A DNA stretch of 6,530 nucleotides from Flectobacillus sp. (GCA_029865665.1 JARXAV010000030.1:1-6530), one strand, 5' to 3'. Shown: positions 1-6,106, numbered from the stretch's first letter. The notes: generated from the letters alone by a model not told the origin. A program made the numbers and translations.

Positions 1-2
1 AT

Positions 3-158
3 AAAAATAGTTTCATTGTTGCATGTAATGGTTTGACTGGTAAATTTTATCGCCATGATACAGTAATTTGGTCATCTTACGAATTGTACATCCCAAAATT
101 AGAAGAATACCAGATGTTATCCAATTTAATAGTAAGAAAGAACTTTTCAACCGAATAA
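3..158 (+). CDS. C-terminal fragment of an unrecognised protein (5' end outside window)
   Basis: The frame is open from the left edge of the window to a TAA at 156-158, giving 51 C-terminal residues. The translation runs KNSFIVACNGLTGKF near the edge and ends LIVRKNFSTE. It looks like ordinary coding sequence, with a mix of aromatic, charged and hydrophobic residues, and the other two + frames on this stretch are closed early. I do not recognise the family. No membrane segment or known motif is visible in the fragment. It is followed by 164 bases before the next well-supported gene. The call rests only on the open frame and plausible composition. Confidence 0.55.
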   Translation, partial: KNSFIVACNGLTGKFYRHDTVIWSSYELYIPKLEEYQMLSNLIVRKNFSTE

Positions 159-169
159 AATATAGATTG

Positions 170-226
170 GTGCGATGAAGGTGCTATGTCCTGAAATTTG
201 AAATCGTAGGACTTGGAGATTCGCAC
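170..226. repeat. Nested imperfect inverted repeat in the intergenic gap
   Basis: An outer pair GTGCGA (170-175) / TCGCAC (221-226) encloses an inner perfect pair GTCCT (188-192) / AGGAC (208-212). The arms between them do not pair cleanly. A T-rich stretch (236-242) follows shortly after. It could be a weak terminator for the gene ending at 158 or part of a leader for the next genes. The stems are short, so chance pairing is possible. Confidence 0.25.
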
Positions 227-245
227 ATATTGGGCTATTTTTGTC

Positions 246-326
246 ATGGGTTGTCTTTTATTCCCACTATTTTTCTTGATTCTGTTACTAACTCCTTTTG
301 TAATACGCAGATTTCGTAATCTATGA
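246..326 (+). CDS. Candidate 26-aa hydrophobic small protein, start/stop overlapping the next gene
   Basis: ATG at 246 opens a 26-codon frame translating as MGCLLFPLFFLILLLTPF followed by VIRRFRNL and TGA at 324-326. It reads as one hydrophobic helix followed by an arginine-rich tail, a topology typical of small single-span membrane proteins with the positive tail in the cytoplasm. The TGA overlaps the ATG of the next gene in an ATGA (323-326), which would permit translational coupling. The frame is open back to a TAG at 207-209, so a TTG start at 213 would add 11 residues. No ribosome binding site is evident, which is not informative in Bacteroidota. A short hydrophobic frame in T-rich DNA can arise by chance, so this is only a candidate. 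Confidence 0.3.
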   Translation: MGCLLFPLFFLILLLTPFVIRRFRNL

Positions 327-775
327 ATACCTCAACACAGCTTATCCGTTTTATTCTCATTACAGCCGCAGGACTCTTCTTTGGAGCCTTGGTAATGACT
401 GCTTGGTTTACTAGTAAACAAACTGAGGACGATGGCTTTAGATACAGTCATGTGGATAAATATAAAGTCAATGCTGAGCTTAGAAAACCCATGATGTTTG
501 TCAATTTACCTACTTATGCAGCCATGAAAGTGGTTGAGCATAAGATAGATAGATGGCAAGGGTCAACTACTACTTCTACGAAGGATAGAGGGTGGGCTGT
601 TTTTGCTTTTATTCTGAATATTATTTTTGTCATTTGGTGGGTACACTATAATCCGGCAAAAGAAGATACGTTTAAGGATACCCTCGATACGGTCTTGCCC
701 ATTTTAGCGGTTGTTCAGACCGTTGGCGTTCTCTTTATTTTGCTCTCTGATTTACCTATTTTTGTGGCTAAGTAA
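323..775 (+). CDS. Hypothetical membrane protein with three predicted transmembrane segments
   Basis: A 150-residue protein of no family I recognise. Hydrophobic segments lie at about residues 8-29, 90-107 and 122-142. Between the first and second is a polar stretch of about 60 residues with many charges (SKQTEDDGFRYSHVDKYKV and on). A short charged loop (NPAKEDTFKDT) separates the last two segments. The ATG at 323 is the only plausible start because an in-frame TAA lies at 317-319, two codons upstream. It ends 21 bases before rmuC on the same strand, so the two are probably co-transcribed. Residues 1-29 could be an uncleaved signal anchor. No catalytic motif is visible. I am confident that it is a gene but cannot give a function. 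Confidence 0.8.
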   Translation: MNTSTQLIRFILITAAGLFFGALVMTAWFTSKQTEDDGFRYSHVDKYKVNAELRKPMMFVNLPTYAAMKVVEHKIDRWQGSTTTSTKDRGWAVFAFILNIIFVIWWVHYNPAKEDTFKDTLDTVLPILAVVQTVGVLFILLSDLPIFVAK

Positions 776-796
776 GTTTCTTAATCTTTTGTCGGT

Positions 797-2050
797 ATGG
801 AATATTCTATTTATTTATTGTTAGGAGTTTTGTTTGGAGGCTTTATTGGCTACATGTATGCAAAAACTCAGTTGGAAAACAATTTCAGAATTTCCGAAAA
901 TCGCTTAGATATTACTAAAGAAGAGTTAATTAAAGCTCAAGTTGACTTAACTTCCGAGCGTAGAAAAGTAGTGGAGCTGACAGGGCAATTAGCCGCTGCG
1001 GAAGCCAATTTTCAAAACATTGAAGATAAACTACATCATCAGAAAGACGATTTCAAAGCACTTGCTTCCGAGATTTTAGAACAAAAATCCCGTGCCTTAA
1101 CCCTCGAAAGTCAGGAAGGGTTGGAGCAGATTTTAAGCCCTTTTAGAGAAAAAATCAAAGATTTTGAACAACAAGTATCGAAGAGTTTTGACCAAGAAAT
1201 TCGAGAAAAAGTTAGTCTTGTTACCGAAGTTAGAAAGCTGTATGAACTAAATGCTCGTATCAGCCAAGAAGCTCATAATTTAACGAACGCACTGAAAGGT
1301 GATAACAAAACGCAAGGAAACTGGGGCGAATTGATTCTTGAAAAAGTACTAGAGCGTTCAGGTTTGGTAAAAGATATTGAATACAAAACGCAGGTTACAA
1401 GTACCAATTTAGTAGGGCAGTCGATTAAACCCGATGTCGTTATTTACCTTCCCGAAAAGAAACACTTGATTATTGATGCCAAGGTTTCTTTGGTGGCTTA
1501 CGAACAATACGTAAGCGAAACAGACCCACTACAAATAGAAAGATTCCGTAATTTACACCTTAATTCTGTTCGGAATCACATCCGTTTATTGAGTGAAAAG
1601 AACTATCAAAGTGCTTTCCACTTGAATGTCCCCGAATTTGTACTCTTGTTTATGCCTATTGAATCGGCCTTTAGTTTGGCAATTCAGTCGGATGTAGAAT
1701 TGTTCAATTTTGCATGGGATAGACGAGTGATTTTAGTTAGCCCAACAACCTTATTGGCAACCTTACGCACCGTAGCAAGCGTCTGGAAAATGGAAAAACA
1801 AAGCCGAAACGTCTTAGAAATCGCTCGTTTGAGTGGCGATATGTATGATAAATTTGAAGGTTTTGCCAATGACTTACTGAAAATTGGACAGCAATTAAAC
1901 AGTACCAAAGACACGTATCACGCAGCCGTAAATAAGCTCACCGAAGGACGAGGAAACCTTGTTCGCACCGCCGAAAAAATCAAAAGCCTCGGAGCAAAAA
2001 CCACCAAAACATTACCTCAATCGTGGGTTGATAAAGCGGGAGAGGAGTAG
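797..2050 (+). CDS. rmuC: RmuC family protein (DNA recombination/rearrangement limiting)
   Basis: This 417-residue protein has the full RmuC layout. A membrane anchor (residues 4-21) is followed by a long charged coiled coil (about 22-150) and then the conserved RmuC core. Recognisable core blocks are KTQGNWGELILEKVLERSGL (171-190), PDVVIYLPEKKHLIIDAKVS (212-231), VLLFMPIE (282-289), VSPTTLLATLRTV (314-326) and the C-terminal GRGNLVRTAEKIKSLGA region (384-400). D213, D227 and K229 fit a PD-(D/E)xK-like nuclease fold, which has been proposed for this family. In E. coli, loss of rmuC raises inversion of short inverted repeats; the biochemical activity is not established here. The length is slightly under the E. 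coli protein but complete. It follows the membrane protein gene by 21 bases and precedes the ATPase gene by 31 bases on the same strand. Confidence 0.93.
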   Translation: MEYSIYLLLGVLFGGFIGYMYAKTQLENNFRISENRLDITKEELIKAQVDLTSERRKVVELTGQLAAAEANFQNIEDKLHHQKDDFKALASEILEQKSRALTLESQEGLEQILSPFREKIKDFEQQVSKSFDQEIREKVSLVTEVRKLYELNARISQEAHNLTNALKGDNKTQGNWGELILEKVLERSGLVKDIEYKTQVTSTNLVGQSIKPDVVIYLPEKKHLIIDAKVSLVAYEQYVSETDPLQIERFRNLHLNSVRNHIRLLSEKNYQSAFHLNVPEFVLLFMPIESAFSLAIQSDVELFNFAWDRRVILVSPTTLLATLRTVASVWKMEKQSRNVLEIARLSGDMYDKFEGFANDLLKIGQQLNSTKDTYHAAVNKLTEGRGNLVRTAEKIKSLGAKTTKTLPQSWVDKAGEE

Positions 2051-2059
2051 TGTTAACAC
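2050..2059. repeat. Perfect 10-bp palindrome at the rmuC/ATPase junction
   Basis: GTGTTAACAC begins on the last base of the rmuC stop codon and fills the left part of the 31-base gap before the ATPase gene. An alternative dyad (GTAG at 2047-2050 with CTAC at 2060-2063) surrounds the same centre. It could be an operator or a small hairpin separating rmuC from the ATPase-HNH pair. A palindrome of this size can also occur by chance, and no promoter of the TAnnTTTG type is visible in the gap. Confidence 0.3.
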
Positions 2060-2081
2060 CTACCAAACATGAATTTCGCCA

Positions 2082-3410
2082 ATGAAAATTTCAAAAATAT
2101 ACATCAAAGACTTTCATCAATTTAAGGACTTTACGCTTGATTTGACCTATCCAAAAGGACATAAAAAGGAAGGTGAACCCTTAGATAGAGTTTGTTTTAT
2201 TGGACAAAGTGGAACAGGGAAAACGTCGCTGTTGGAGATGATTCCGTGTCTTATATACCAATACGAAGAGTCTAACTTGATTAATGCAGTTGGATATTCA
2301 AAATTTGTTGAAAATGTGTTTTTTGATATTCATTTTGGGATGGATAATGAATATTTTGAAACTGCCTACTATGAACCAGTACTTGGATTGAGAGCTTGGA
2401 TGTTAAATGGGGTTAAAATATCTGTTGAGGTACTTTCTGAAAATTACAGAGAATGGATAAACACAAAAGCTTCAAAACTTATTTATTTTCCTGCCAATCT
2501 TAATTACAACCTTGATGTAAGCACTGAGAATAAACTAGAAAATCGAGTAATTATTGATTTTAGTAAAGATAATGTAGCAACCGTTTGGAGTCTAATTTTA
2601 GAAAAAATCAAACATTATCAAGAGCAAGAATTAAAGATTAGACAAGATATTTCAAAAGTTGTTGAAAAGTCATCTAGTGATATTAATGCCATTCAGAAGG
2701 CTGTTAAAGAACTGGAAACGTGGAAACAAACGGAGTTTAATCCGATAAAAGATGTAGCGGATAATTGCTTAAATCCATTGTTGGAGAAGTTTAAATTACG
2801 TGTTAAAACGGAGTTAGATTTCAAAACAAAAGACGATATTGGATTTATCAAGATTGAAGATTTTGAAGGGAATGAAATTCCTCATGGACTTTGGAGTACG
2901 GGAACAAAACAGGTGATTTTAAGTGCTTTACCTCTTTATTTACTAAAGCCTCAGCATACTATTGTTCTTTTTGATGAACCAGAACGTTCGCTTTATCCAG
3001 ATTTACAAAGAAGTGTAGTCGATTATTATACCTCTTTAGCCGAAACGTGTCAGTTCTTTTATTCTACCCATTCGCCTATTATTGCGTCTAATTTTGACCC
3101 ATGGGAGATTGTAGAATTGAAGTTTAATAAAGAAGGAAAAGTCTATCGAGAACAGTATTTTGAAGGAGAAAATCATGTAGATAATTATCAGTGGAATCCT
3201 AGATATATGCGTTGGGATGATATTTTACAACGAGTATTTGATTTAGAAGACGATGGTTCTCCTGAGCGTAAAGCCAAATTGAATGAACTAGCCAGCTTAA
3301 ACGTGAAGTTTAAGAAAATGACTAAACAAGGCTTAGAACAGTCGGAGGAAGCATTGAATATCATTCAAAAAATCCAAAAGTTATCCAAAGACCTCTCAAA
3401 GTGGAATTAA
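2082..3410 (+). CDS. ABC/OLD-type AAA family ATPase, PtuA-like; candidate defence-system ATPase
   Basis: A 442-residue soluble P-loop ATPase of the SMC/ABC-like class used in many anti-phage systems. Seen directly: an N-terminal strand pattern MKISKIYIKDFHQFKDFTLD typical of RecF/OLD-like ATPases; Walker A GQSGTGKT (41-48); a helical, charged insert (about 171-240) fitting a short coiled coil; an ABC-signature-like WSTGTKQ (271-277); Walker B with catalytic glutamate TIVLFDEPE (293-301, D298, E299); and an H-loop STHSP (328-332, H330). After the ATPase domain, residues 376-442 form a helical tail beginning MRWDDILQRVFDL, resembling the tail of PtuA-like proteins. No transmembrane segment, TOPRIM or nuclease domain is visible. 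The next gene starts 3 bases downstream, so the two are almost surely co-translated. In Septu, PtuA forms the scaffold and nucleotide sensor for the HNH protein PtuB; that role is inferred here. A more general repair ATPase is the alternative. Confidence 0.82.
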   Translation: MKISKIYIKDFHQFKDFTLDLTYPKGHKKEGEPLDRVCFIGQSGTGKTSLLEMIPCLIYQYEESNLINAVGYSKFVENVFFDIHFGMDNEYFETAYYEPVLGLRAWMLNGVKISVEVLSENYREWINTKASKLIYFPANLNYNLDVSTENKLENRVIIDFSKDNVATVWSLILEKIKHYQEQELKIRQDISKVVEKSSSDINAIQKAVKELETWKQTEFNPIKDVADNCLNPLLEKFKLRVKTELDFKTKDDIGFIKIEDFEGNEIPHGLWSTGTKQVILSALPLYLLKPQHTIVLFDEPERSLYPDLQRSVVDYYTSLAETCQFFYSTHSPIIASNFDPWEIVELKFNKEGKVYREQYFEGENHVDNYQWNPRYMRWDDILQRVFDLEDDGSPERKAKLNELASLNVKFKKMTKQGLEQSEEALNIIQKIQKLSKDLSKWN

Positions 3411-3413
3411 ACC

Positions 3414-4073
3414 ATGCAAAAAATTGATAAAGACTACACCAAAATTTTGACAACCAACTATAAAAAATGGGTAGATGCGTTGGAAGCAACGGGTAGAAAG
3501 CATCCTTTGTCAAAAACCTATTATGATGGAATTGTCATGGATTTATATCGTTGTCAGAAAGGAGTTTGTGCCTATACGGAGCGTTTTCTCTGTCCTCCTT
3601 CTTTGTACGAAGCACGTCATTGGACTGATAAAGGCGTTTATCAAATTGAAGACCCCGAAGAATTTATAAGAGAAGACCATGCAGGGGAGTTAGAGCATTT
3701 TGATCCAACACTCAAAAAAAATCAATATTGGCTGTGGGATAATTTATTTATGATTGATGCTAGGGTAAATAGCTTAAAGTCAAATAAATCGGTCGTCGCC
3801 TATTTAAAACCTGATAGTCTTGAATATACGACTGAGCAATGGCTTGACTACGATGAACAAACTCACCGTTTTGTTCCGAATACGGAGTTAGATGAGGAGA
3901 CAGCAAAAGAAGTGCAACACATGATTGACCATGTTTTTTTCTTAAATCATGGCGTTATTCGTATAGATAGACAAGAGTATGTGGAGAAAATAAAAATGAA
4001 AAAGACGTTTCTGCAACCTTATAAAATTGACCGATACTTTACCGCAATAAAGGTTTGCTTAGAAGATATTTAG
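3414..4073 (+). CDS. HNH-type endonuclease candidate, PtuB-like, lacking the usual zinc cysteines
   Basis: A 219-residue protein whose middle matches the core of the HNH nucleases found with AAA ATPases (PtuB/TIGR02646-like). Family members commonly show CAYCE, then EHFxPK, then WxNLxxxCxxCNxxKGxK. Here the series is VCAYTE (51-56), ELEHFDP (92-98, E94/H95 as likely metal/base residues), WDNLF (108-112, N110) and ARVNSLKSNK (116-125, N119, K122, K125). The second Cys of CAYC is Thr55, and the CxxC before the last Asn is absent, so the structural zinc site looks lost while the catalytic series remains. C47, C52 and C60 lie nearby, but they do not restore the normal spacing. It starts 3 bases after the ATPase gene and ends inside a terminator hairpin. 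The expected role is DNA or RNA cleavage upon ATPase-controlled activation; this is inference. A catalytically inactive homologue is possible. Confidence 0.7.
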   Translation: MQKIDKDYTKILTTNYKKWVDALEATGRKHPLSKTYYDGIVMDLYRCQKGVCAYTERFLCPPSLYEARHWTDKGVYQIEDPEEFIREDHAGELEHFDPTLKKNQYWLWDNLFMIDARVNSLKSNKSVVAYLKPDSLEYTTEQWLDYDEQTHRFVPNTELDEETAKEVQHMIDHVFFLNHGVIRIDRQEYVEKIKMKKTFLQPYKIDRYFTAIKVCLEDI

Positions 4074-4105
4074 CCTTTGATTCGGTCGAAAATCAAAGGC
4101 TAAAT
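4068..4105. terminator. Strong bidirectional terminator hairpin between convergent genes
   Basis: A perfect 15-bp inverted repeat: left arm 4068-4082 (ATTTAGCCTTTGATT), loop 4083-4090 (CGGTCGAA), right arm 4091-4105. It covers the TAG stop of the HNH gene (4071-4073) and lies just before the stop of the convergent lyase gene (4110-4112), in a 36-base intergenic gap. Its position and stem length fit a shared terminator for both genes. There is no long T run on either side, so it may depend on the stem or act to stabilise the 3' ends. Confidence 0.8.
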
Positions 4106-4109
4106 GAAA

Positions 4110-5489
4110 TTACTTCACCCCATTCAAATACACCTCCAACATCGTATAACCCGATTTTGATAGGGTATTTCTATCTGCTGGATTTTGGCTGTCGAGTCCA
4201 TTTGCTTGTTCCCAAGCGTCAGGCATTCCGTCTTTGTCGGAGTCCGTTGGAGGGGTTAGGCTGTTGTAGGTAGCCCATCCGCCCACCACTTCGGGCGAAT
4301 CAATAATTCCCTTTTTACCAAATACACCCCATCCACTAATTTTACCTGTTTTCGTTTCTTCAATCACACGAGCATCGGTCGCATCTCTTTTGGGTAACGT
4401 TGCTCCAGCATTTGCCAATACCAATTGGAAGGCTTCTTCGGCAGTTTGCATCGTGATGGGTTCTTTAATCGAAAAGGCTTCTTTAGCTTCAGCTTTACTC
4501 GATTCTAATACTTGAGAAAGGTCAAGTCCTCGAATATTTTTCTTGGTTAAATTCTTCTTTCCTTCCATCACATTTCCTGTCAAAAACCATTCTCCCATCC
4601 CTTTTGAGTCTTTTCCTGCATCATAAGCGTAGGCAAAAAGTAAATTCGGCGAAGTTGCTGGACCGGGTTTGTAATAGTTGTTAATCATGTTAATTTGCGA
4701 AACGCCTCCTTTAATTTTAACTTCTCCCCCATAACAAGCCTCTTGGCTTCCCCAGTTGTAAATTACGTTATTTCGATAGTCCACAACCGCTAGTGTATCG
4801 TGAGCCCTTGAACCGTTGAAACGCACGGCTCTGCTGTTTTGATGAGCAATTAAATTGTGGTGATAACTCGAAAACTGTCCGCCCCAAACGCCTCCATAAG
4901 AGCGATGTCCTTTGGCATGACCTGCTTCAAAGAGTCCTTCACTGACGATGCACCATTGTACGGTCGTATTTTTGGTGTCATACATGGCGGCACATTCTTC
5001 GTTTGCCCAGCTAAAACTACAATGGTCAATGATTACGTCATGGCAATTTTCCATGTCAAACCCATAAAGTCCCGATTTTAATGTTCCCCCAGGGCGAGAA
5101 CGAATGTACCGAATGATGATATTACCGTGATTCCCTTTAGGGGCTGCTCCGTTAAGCATAAAAGAAAAGTTTTTCAAGCAAATGCCATCGCCAGGTGCAG
5201 TTTGACCTGCGATGGTTAAGTTAGAACGTTTGATTGCAAGGTTTGATTTGAGTTCAATAATGCCTGAAACGTTGAAGACAATGGTAAGCGGTTCATTAGG
5301 AAATTGCTTTAAGGCATGGCGAAAACTCCCTTCGCCATCGTCGTTTAGATTGGTGACTACAACAACCTGCCCCCCTCGTCCGCCTGTGGCATATTTTCCG
5401 AAACCCTCGGCAGTAGGAAACGCCAATTGTTGAGCTTTAGCCATTACACAGCAAAGCGTGCATAAAATAATAAGTGACAATGATTTCAT
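4110..5489 (-). CDS. Secreted pectate lyase-like protein, polysaccharide lyase family 1
   Basis: A 459-residue exported beta-helix protein. Residues 1-19 form a Sec signal peptide with a cleavage site AKA|QQ. The mature start FPTAEGFGKYATGGRGG, then VVVVTNLNDDGEGSFRHAL (42-60), is the hallmark opening of Bacteroidota PL1 proteins. Further family blocks are TIAGQTAPGDGICL (92-105), IIIRYIRSRPGG (124-135), DVIIDHCSFSWANEE (151-165) and HHNLIAHQNSRAVRF (210-224), where R220 and R223 lie in the region of the PL1 catalytic arginine. The SR-AV-RF spacing has Val where many members have Pro. Near the C-terminus, DSDKDGMPDAWE (416-427) is a calcium-binding thrombospondin type 3-like loop. The expected reaction is calcium-dependent beta-elimination of polygalacturonan, outside the cytoplasm. 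No type IX sorting domain is seen and no SusC/SusD pair is adjacent, so it stands alone. Substrate is inferred from the family only. Confidence 0.87.
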   Translation of the reverse strand: MKSLSLIILCTLCCVMAKAQQLAFPTAEGFGKYATGGRGGQVVVVTNLNDDGEGSFRHALKQFPNEPLTIVFNVSGIIELKSNLAIKRSNLTIAGQTAPGDGICLKNFSFMLNGAAPKGNHGNIIIRYIRSRPGGTLKSGLYGFDMENCHDVIIDHCSFSWANEECAAMYDTKNTTVQWCIVSEGLFEAGHAKGHRSYGGVWGGQFSSYHHNLIAHQNSRAVRFNGSRAHDTLAVVDYRNNVIYNWGSQEACYGGEVKIKGGVSQINMINNYYKPGPATSPNLLFAYAYDAGKDSKGMGEWFLTGNVMEGKKNLTKKNIRGLDLSQVLESSKAEAKEAFSIKEPITMQTAEEAFQLVLANAGATLPKRDATDARVIEETKTGKISGWGVFGKKGIIDSPEVVGGWATYNSLTPPTDSDKDGMPDAWEQANGLDSQNPADRNTLSKSGYTMLEVYLNGVK

Positions 5490-5541
5490 TACAAGTGATG
5501 TTAGTTAAACGTTGTTGATTAGAGGAAGAAACGGGATTTTA

Positions 5542-5611
5542 TAACCTTTATTTCAAAAGATTTTTAAGGTTAAGGCTACTTGGTCGTTGATTTCCACGAA
5601 TTATGCCTTAA
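5542..5611. promoter_or_regulatory. Divergent regulatory region with AAGG/TTAA inverted and direct repeats
   Basis: The 149-base gap (5490-5638) separates the divergent lyase and tsaE genes. It holds TAACCTT (5542-5548) / AAGGTTA (5566-5572) with a 17-base spacer. A second pair, TTAAGGC (5570-5576) / GCCTTAA (5605-5611), flanks the -33 element proposed for tsaE, and its right arm overlaps the -7 element by three bases. Two tandem TTAAGG-like units sit at 5564-5575. These could be binding sites for a regulator of either gene. I see no clear TAnnTTTG box for the lyase on the - strand. Confidence 0.3.
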
Positions 5612-5616
5612 TTTTA
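5587..5616 (+). promoter_or_regulatory. Probable promoter of tsaE, Bacteroidota type
   Basis: TTG at 5587-5589 and TAATTTTA at 5609-5616 are separated by 19 bases. This fits the Bacteroidota pattern of a -33 TTG and a -7 TAnnTTTG box, with one mismatch in the last base. The transcript would start around 5622-5625, leaving a short leader before the ATG at 5639. The call is by motif and spacing only. Confidence 0.45.
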
Positions 5617-5638
5617 GAGATTCAAACGTGTAGCTAAA

Positions 5639-6073
5639 ATGTCAACAAAAACAATAACATATACTTCCTTATCGGAAATTGATTCGGTTGCGAAGGCAAT
5701 CTTAGAATTTGGGAAAAAAATGCCTGTCTGGATTTTTGAAGGACAAATGGGGGCTGGTAAAACAACGCTTGTTAAGGCAATTTGTAAAAGTTTAGTCGTT
5801 ACTAGTAATGTACAAAGTCCTACGTATTCGTTGGTAAATGAGTACGTTACCAAAAAAGGAGAAAATATTTATCACTTTGATTTTTACCGTATTAAGAGTG
5901 AAGAGGAGGCGATGGATATAGGGGTGGAAGATTATTTGTATTCGGGCGAACGTTGCTTTATTGAGTGGCCATCCAAAATCGAAAATCTACTCCCTACCAA
6001 ATACATGACTGTTGCTATTGCGGTTAACGAAGAGGGGCAAAGAGCGATAACGCTTTCTCTTAAATTAAAGTAA
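5639..6073 (+). CDS. tsaE: tRNA t6A37 threonylcarbamoyltransferase complex ATPase TsaE
   Basis: A 144-residue protein of normal length for TsaE, the ATPase that with TsaB and TsaD transfers the threonylcarbamoyl group to A37 of ANN-decoding tRNAs in the cytoplasm. Visible motifs: Walker A EGQMGAGKTT (34-43); the TsaE switch region VQSPTYSLVNEY (58-69); the HFDFYR block (79-84) serving as Walker B; and the family-specific CFIEWPSKIENLLP (106-119), with E109 and W110 in the conserved EW pair. The ATG at 5639 gives the standard N-terminus before the SLSEIDSVAKAILEF helix. It stands alone between divergent and downstream promoters and ends in its own hairpin, so it appears monocistronic here. It is essential in most bacteria, so the locus is core chromosome. 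Confidence 0.95.
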   Translation: MSTKTITYTSLSEIDSVAKAILEFGKKMPVWIFEGQMGAGKTTLVKAICKSLVVTSNVQSPTYSLVNEYVTKKGENIYHFDFYRIKSEEEAMDIGVEDYLYSGERCFIEWPSKIENLLPTKYMTVAIAVNEEGQRAITLSLKLK

Positions 6074-6081
6074 TAAGTAAT

Positions 6082-6106
6082 AATCCAAAATTGTAAATTT
6101 TGGATT
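6082..6106 (+). terminator. Terminator hairpin after tsaE
   Basis: A perfect 11-bp inverted repeat AATCCAAAATT (6082-6092) / AATTTTGGATT (6096-6106) with a 3-base loop, starting 8 bases after the tsaE TAA. It is followed by an AT-rich stretch rather than a clean T run. AT-rich short-loop hairpins of this kind commonly end Bacteroidota genes. Confidence 0.65.

Noticed and set aside
1684..1914. 76-codon frame on the - strand inside rmuC
   Set aside because: It lies wholly within well-conserved rmuC coding sequence and its translation has no recognisable pattern.
2069..2125. Alternative upstream ATG before the ATPase gene
   Set aside because: It is in a different frame from the ATPase and reaches a stop after 18 codons; the ATG at 2082 gives the usual N-terminus.
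3475..3669. 64-codon + frame inside the HNH gene
   Set aside because: It is an out-of-frame shadow of the HNH coding region, whose motifs lie in the other frame.
2082..4073. Retron system with ATPase/HNH effectors
   Set aside because: The pair resembles the effectors of some retrons, but there is no reverse transcriptase gene and no msr/msd-like repeat structure in the flanking DNA; the upstream gene is rmuC and the downstream one a convergent lyase.
4055..4273. 72-codon + frame across the terminator and the end of the lyase gene
   Set aside because: It runs through a terminator hairpin and antisense to conserved lyase sequence, so it is not a plausible gene.
4857..5433. Two + strand frames of 73-74 codons antisense to the lyase
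   Set aside because: They mirror the conserved PL1 blocks on the opposite strand and show no protein signature of their own.
5614..5853. 79-codon - strand frame over the start of tsaE
   Set aside because: It is antisense to the tsaE Walker A region and overlaps the tsaE promoter and start.
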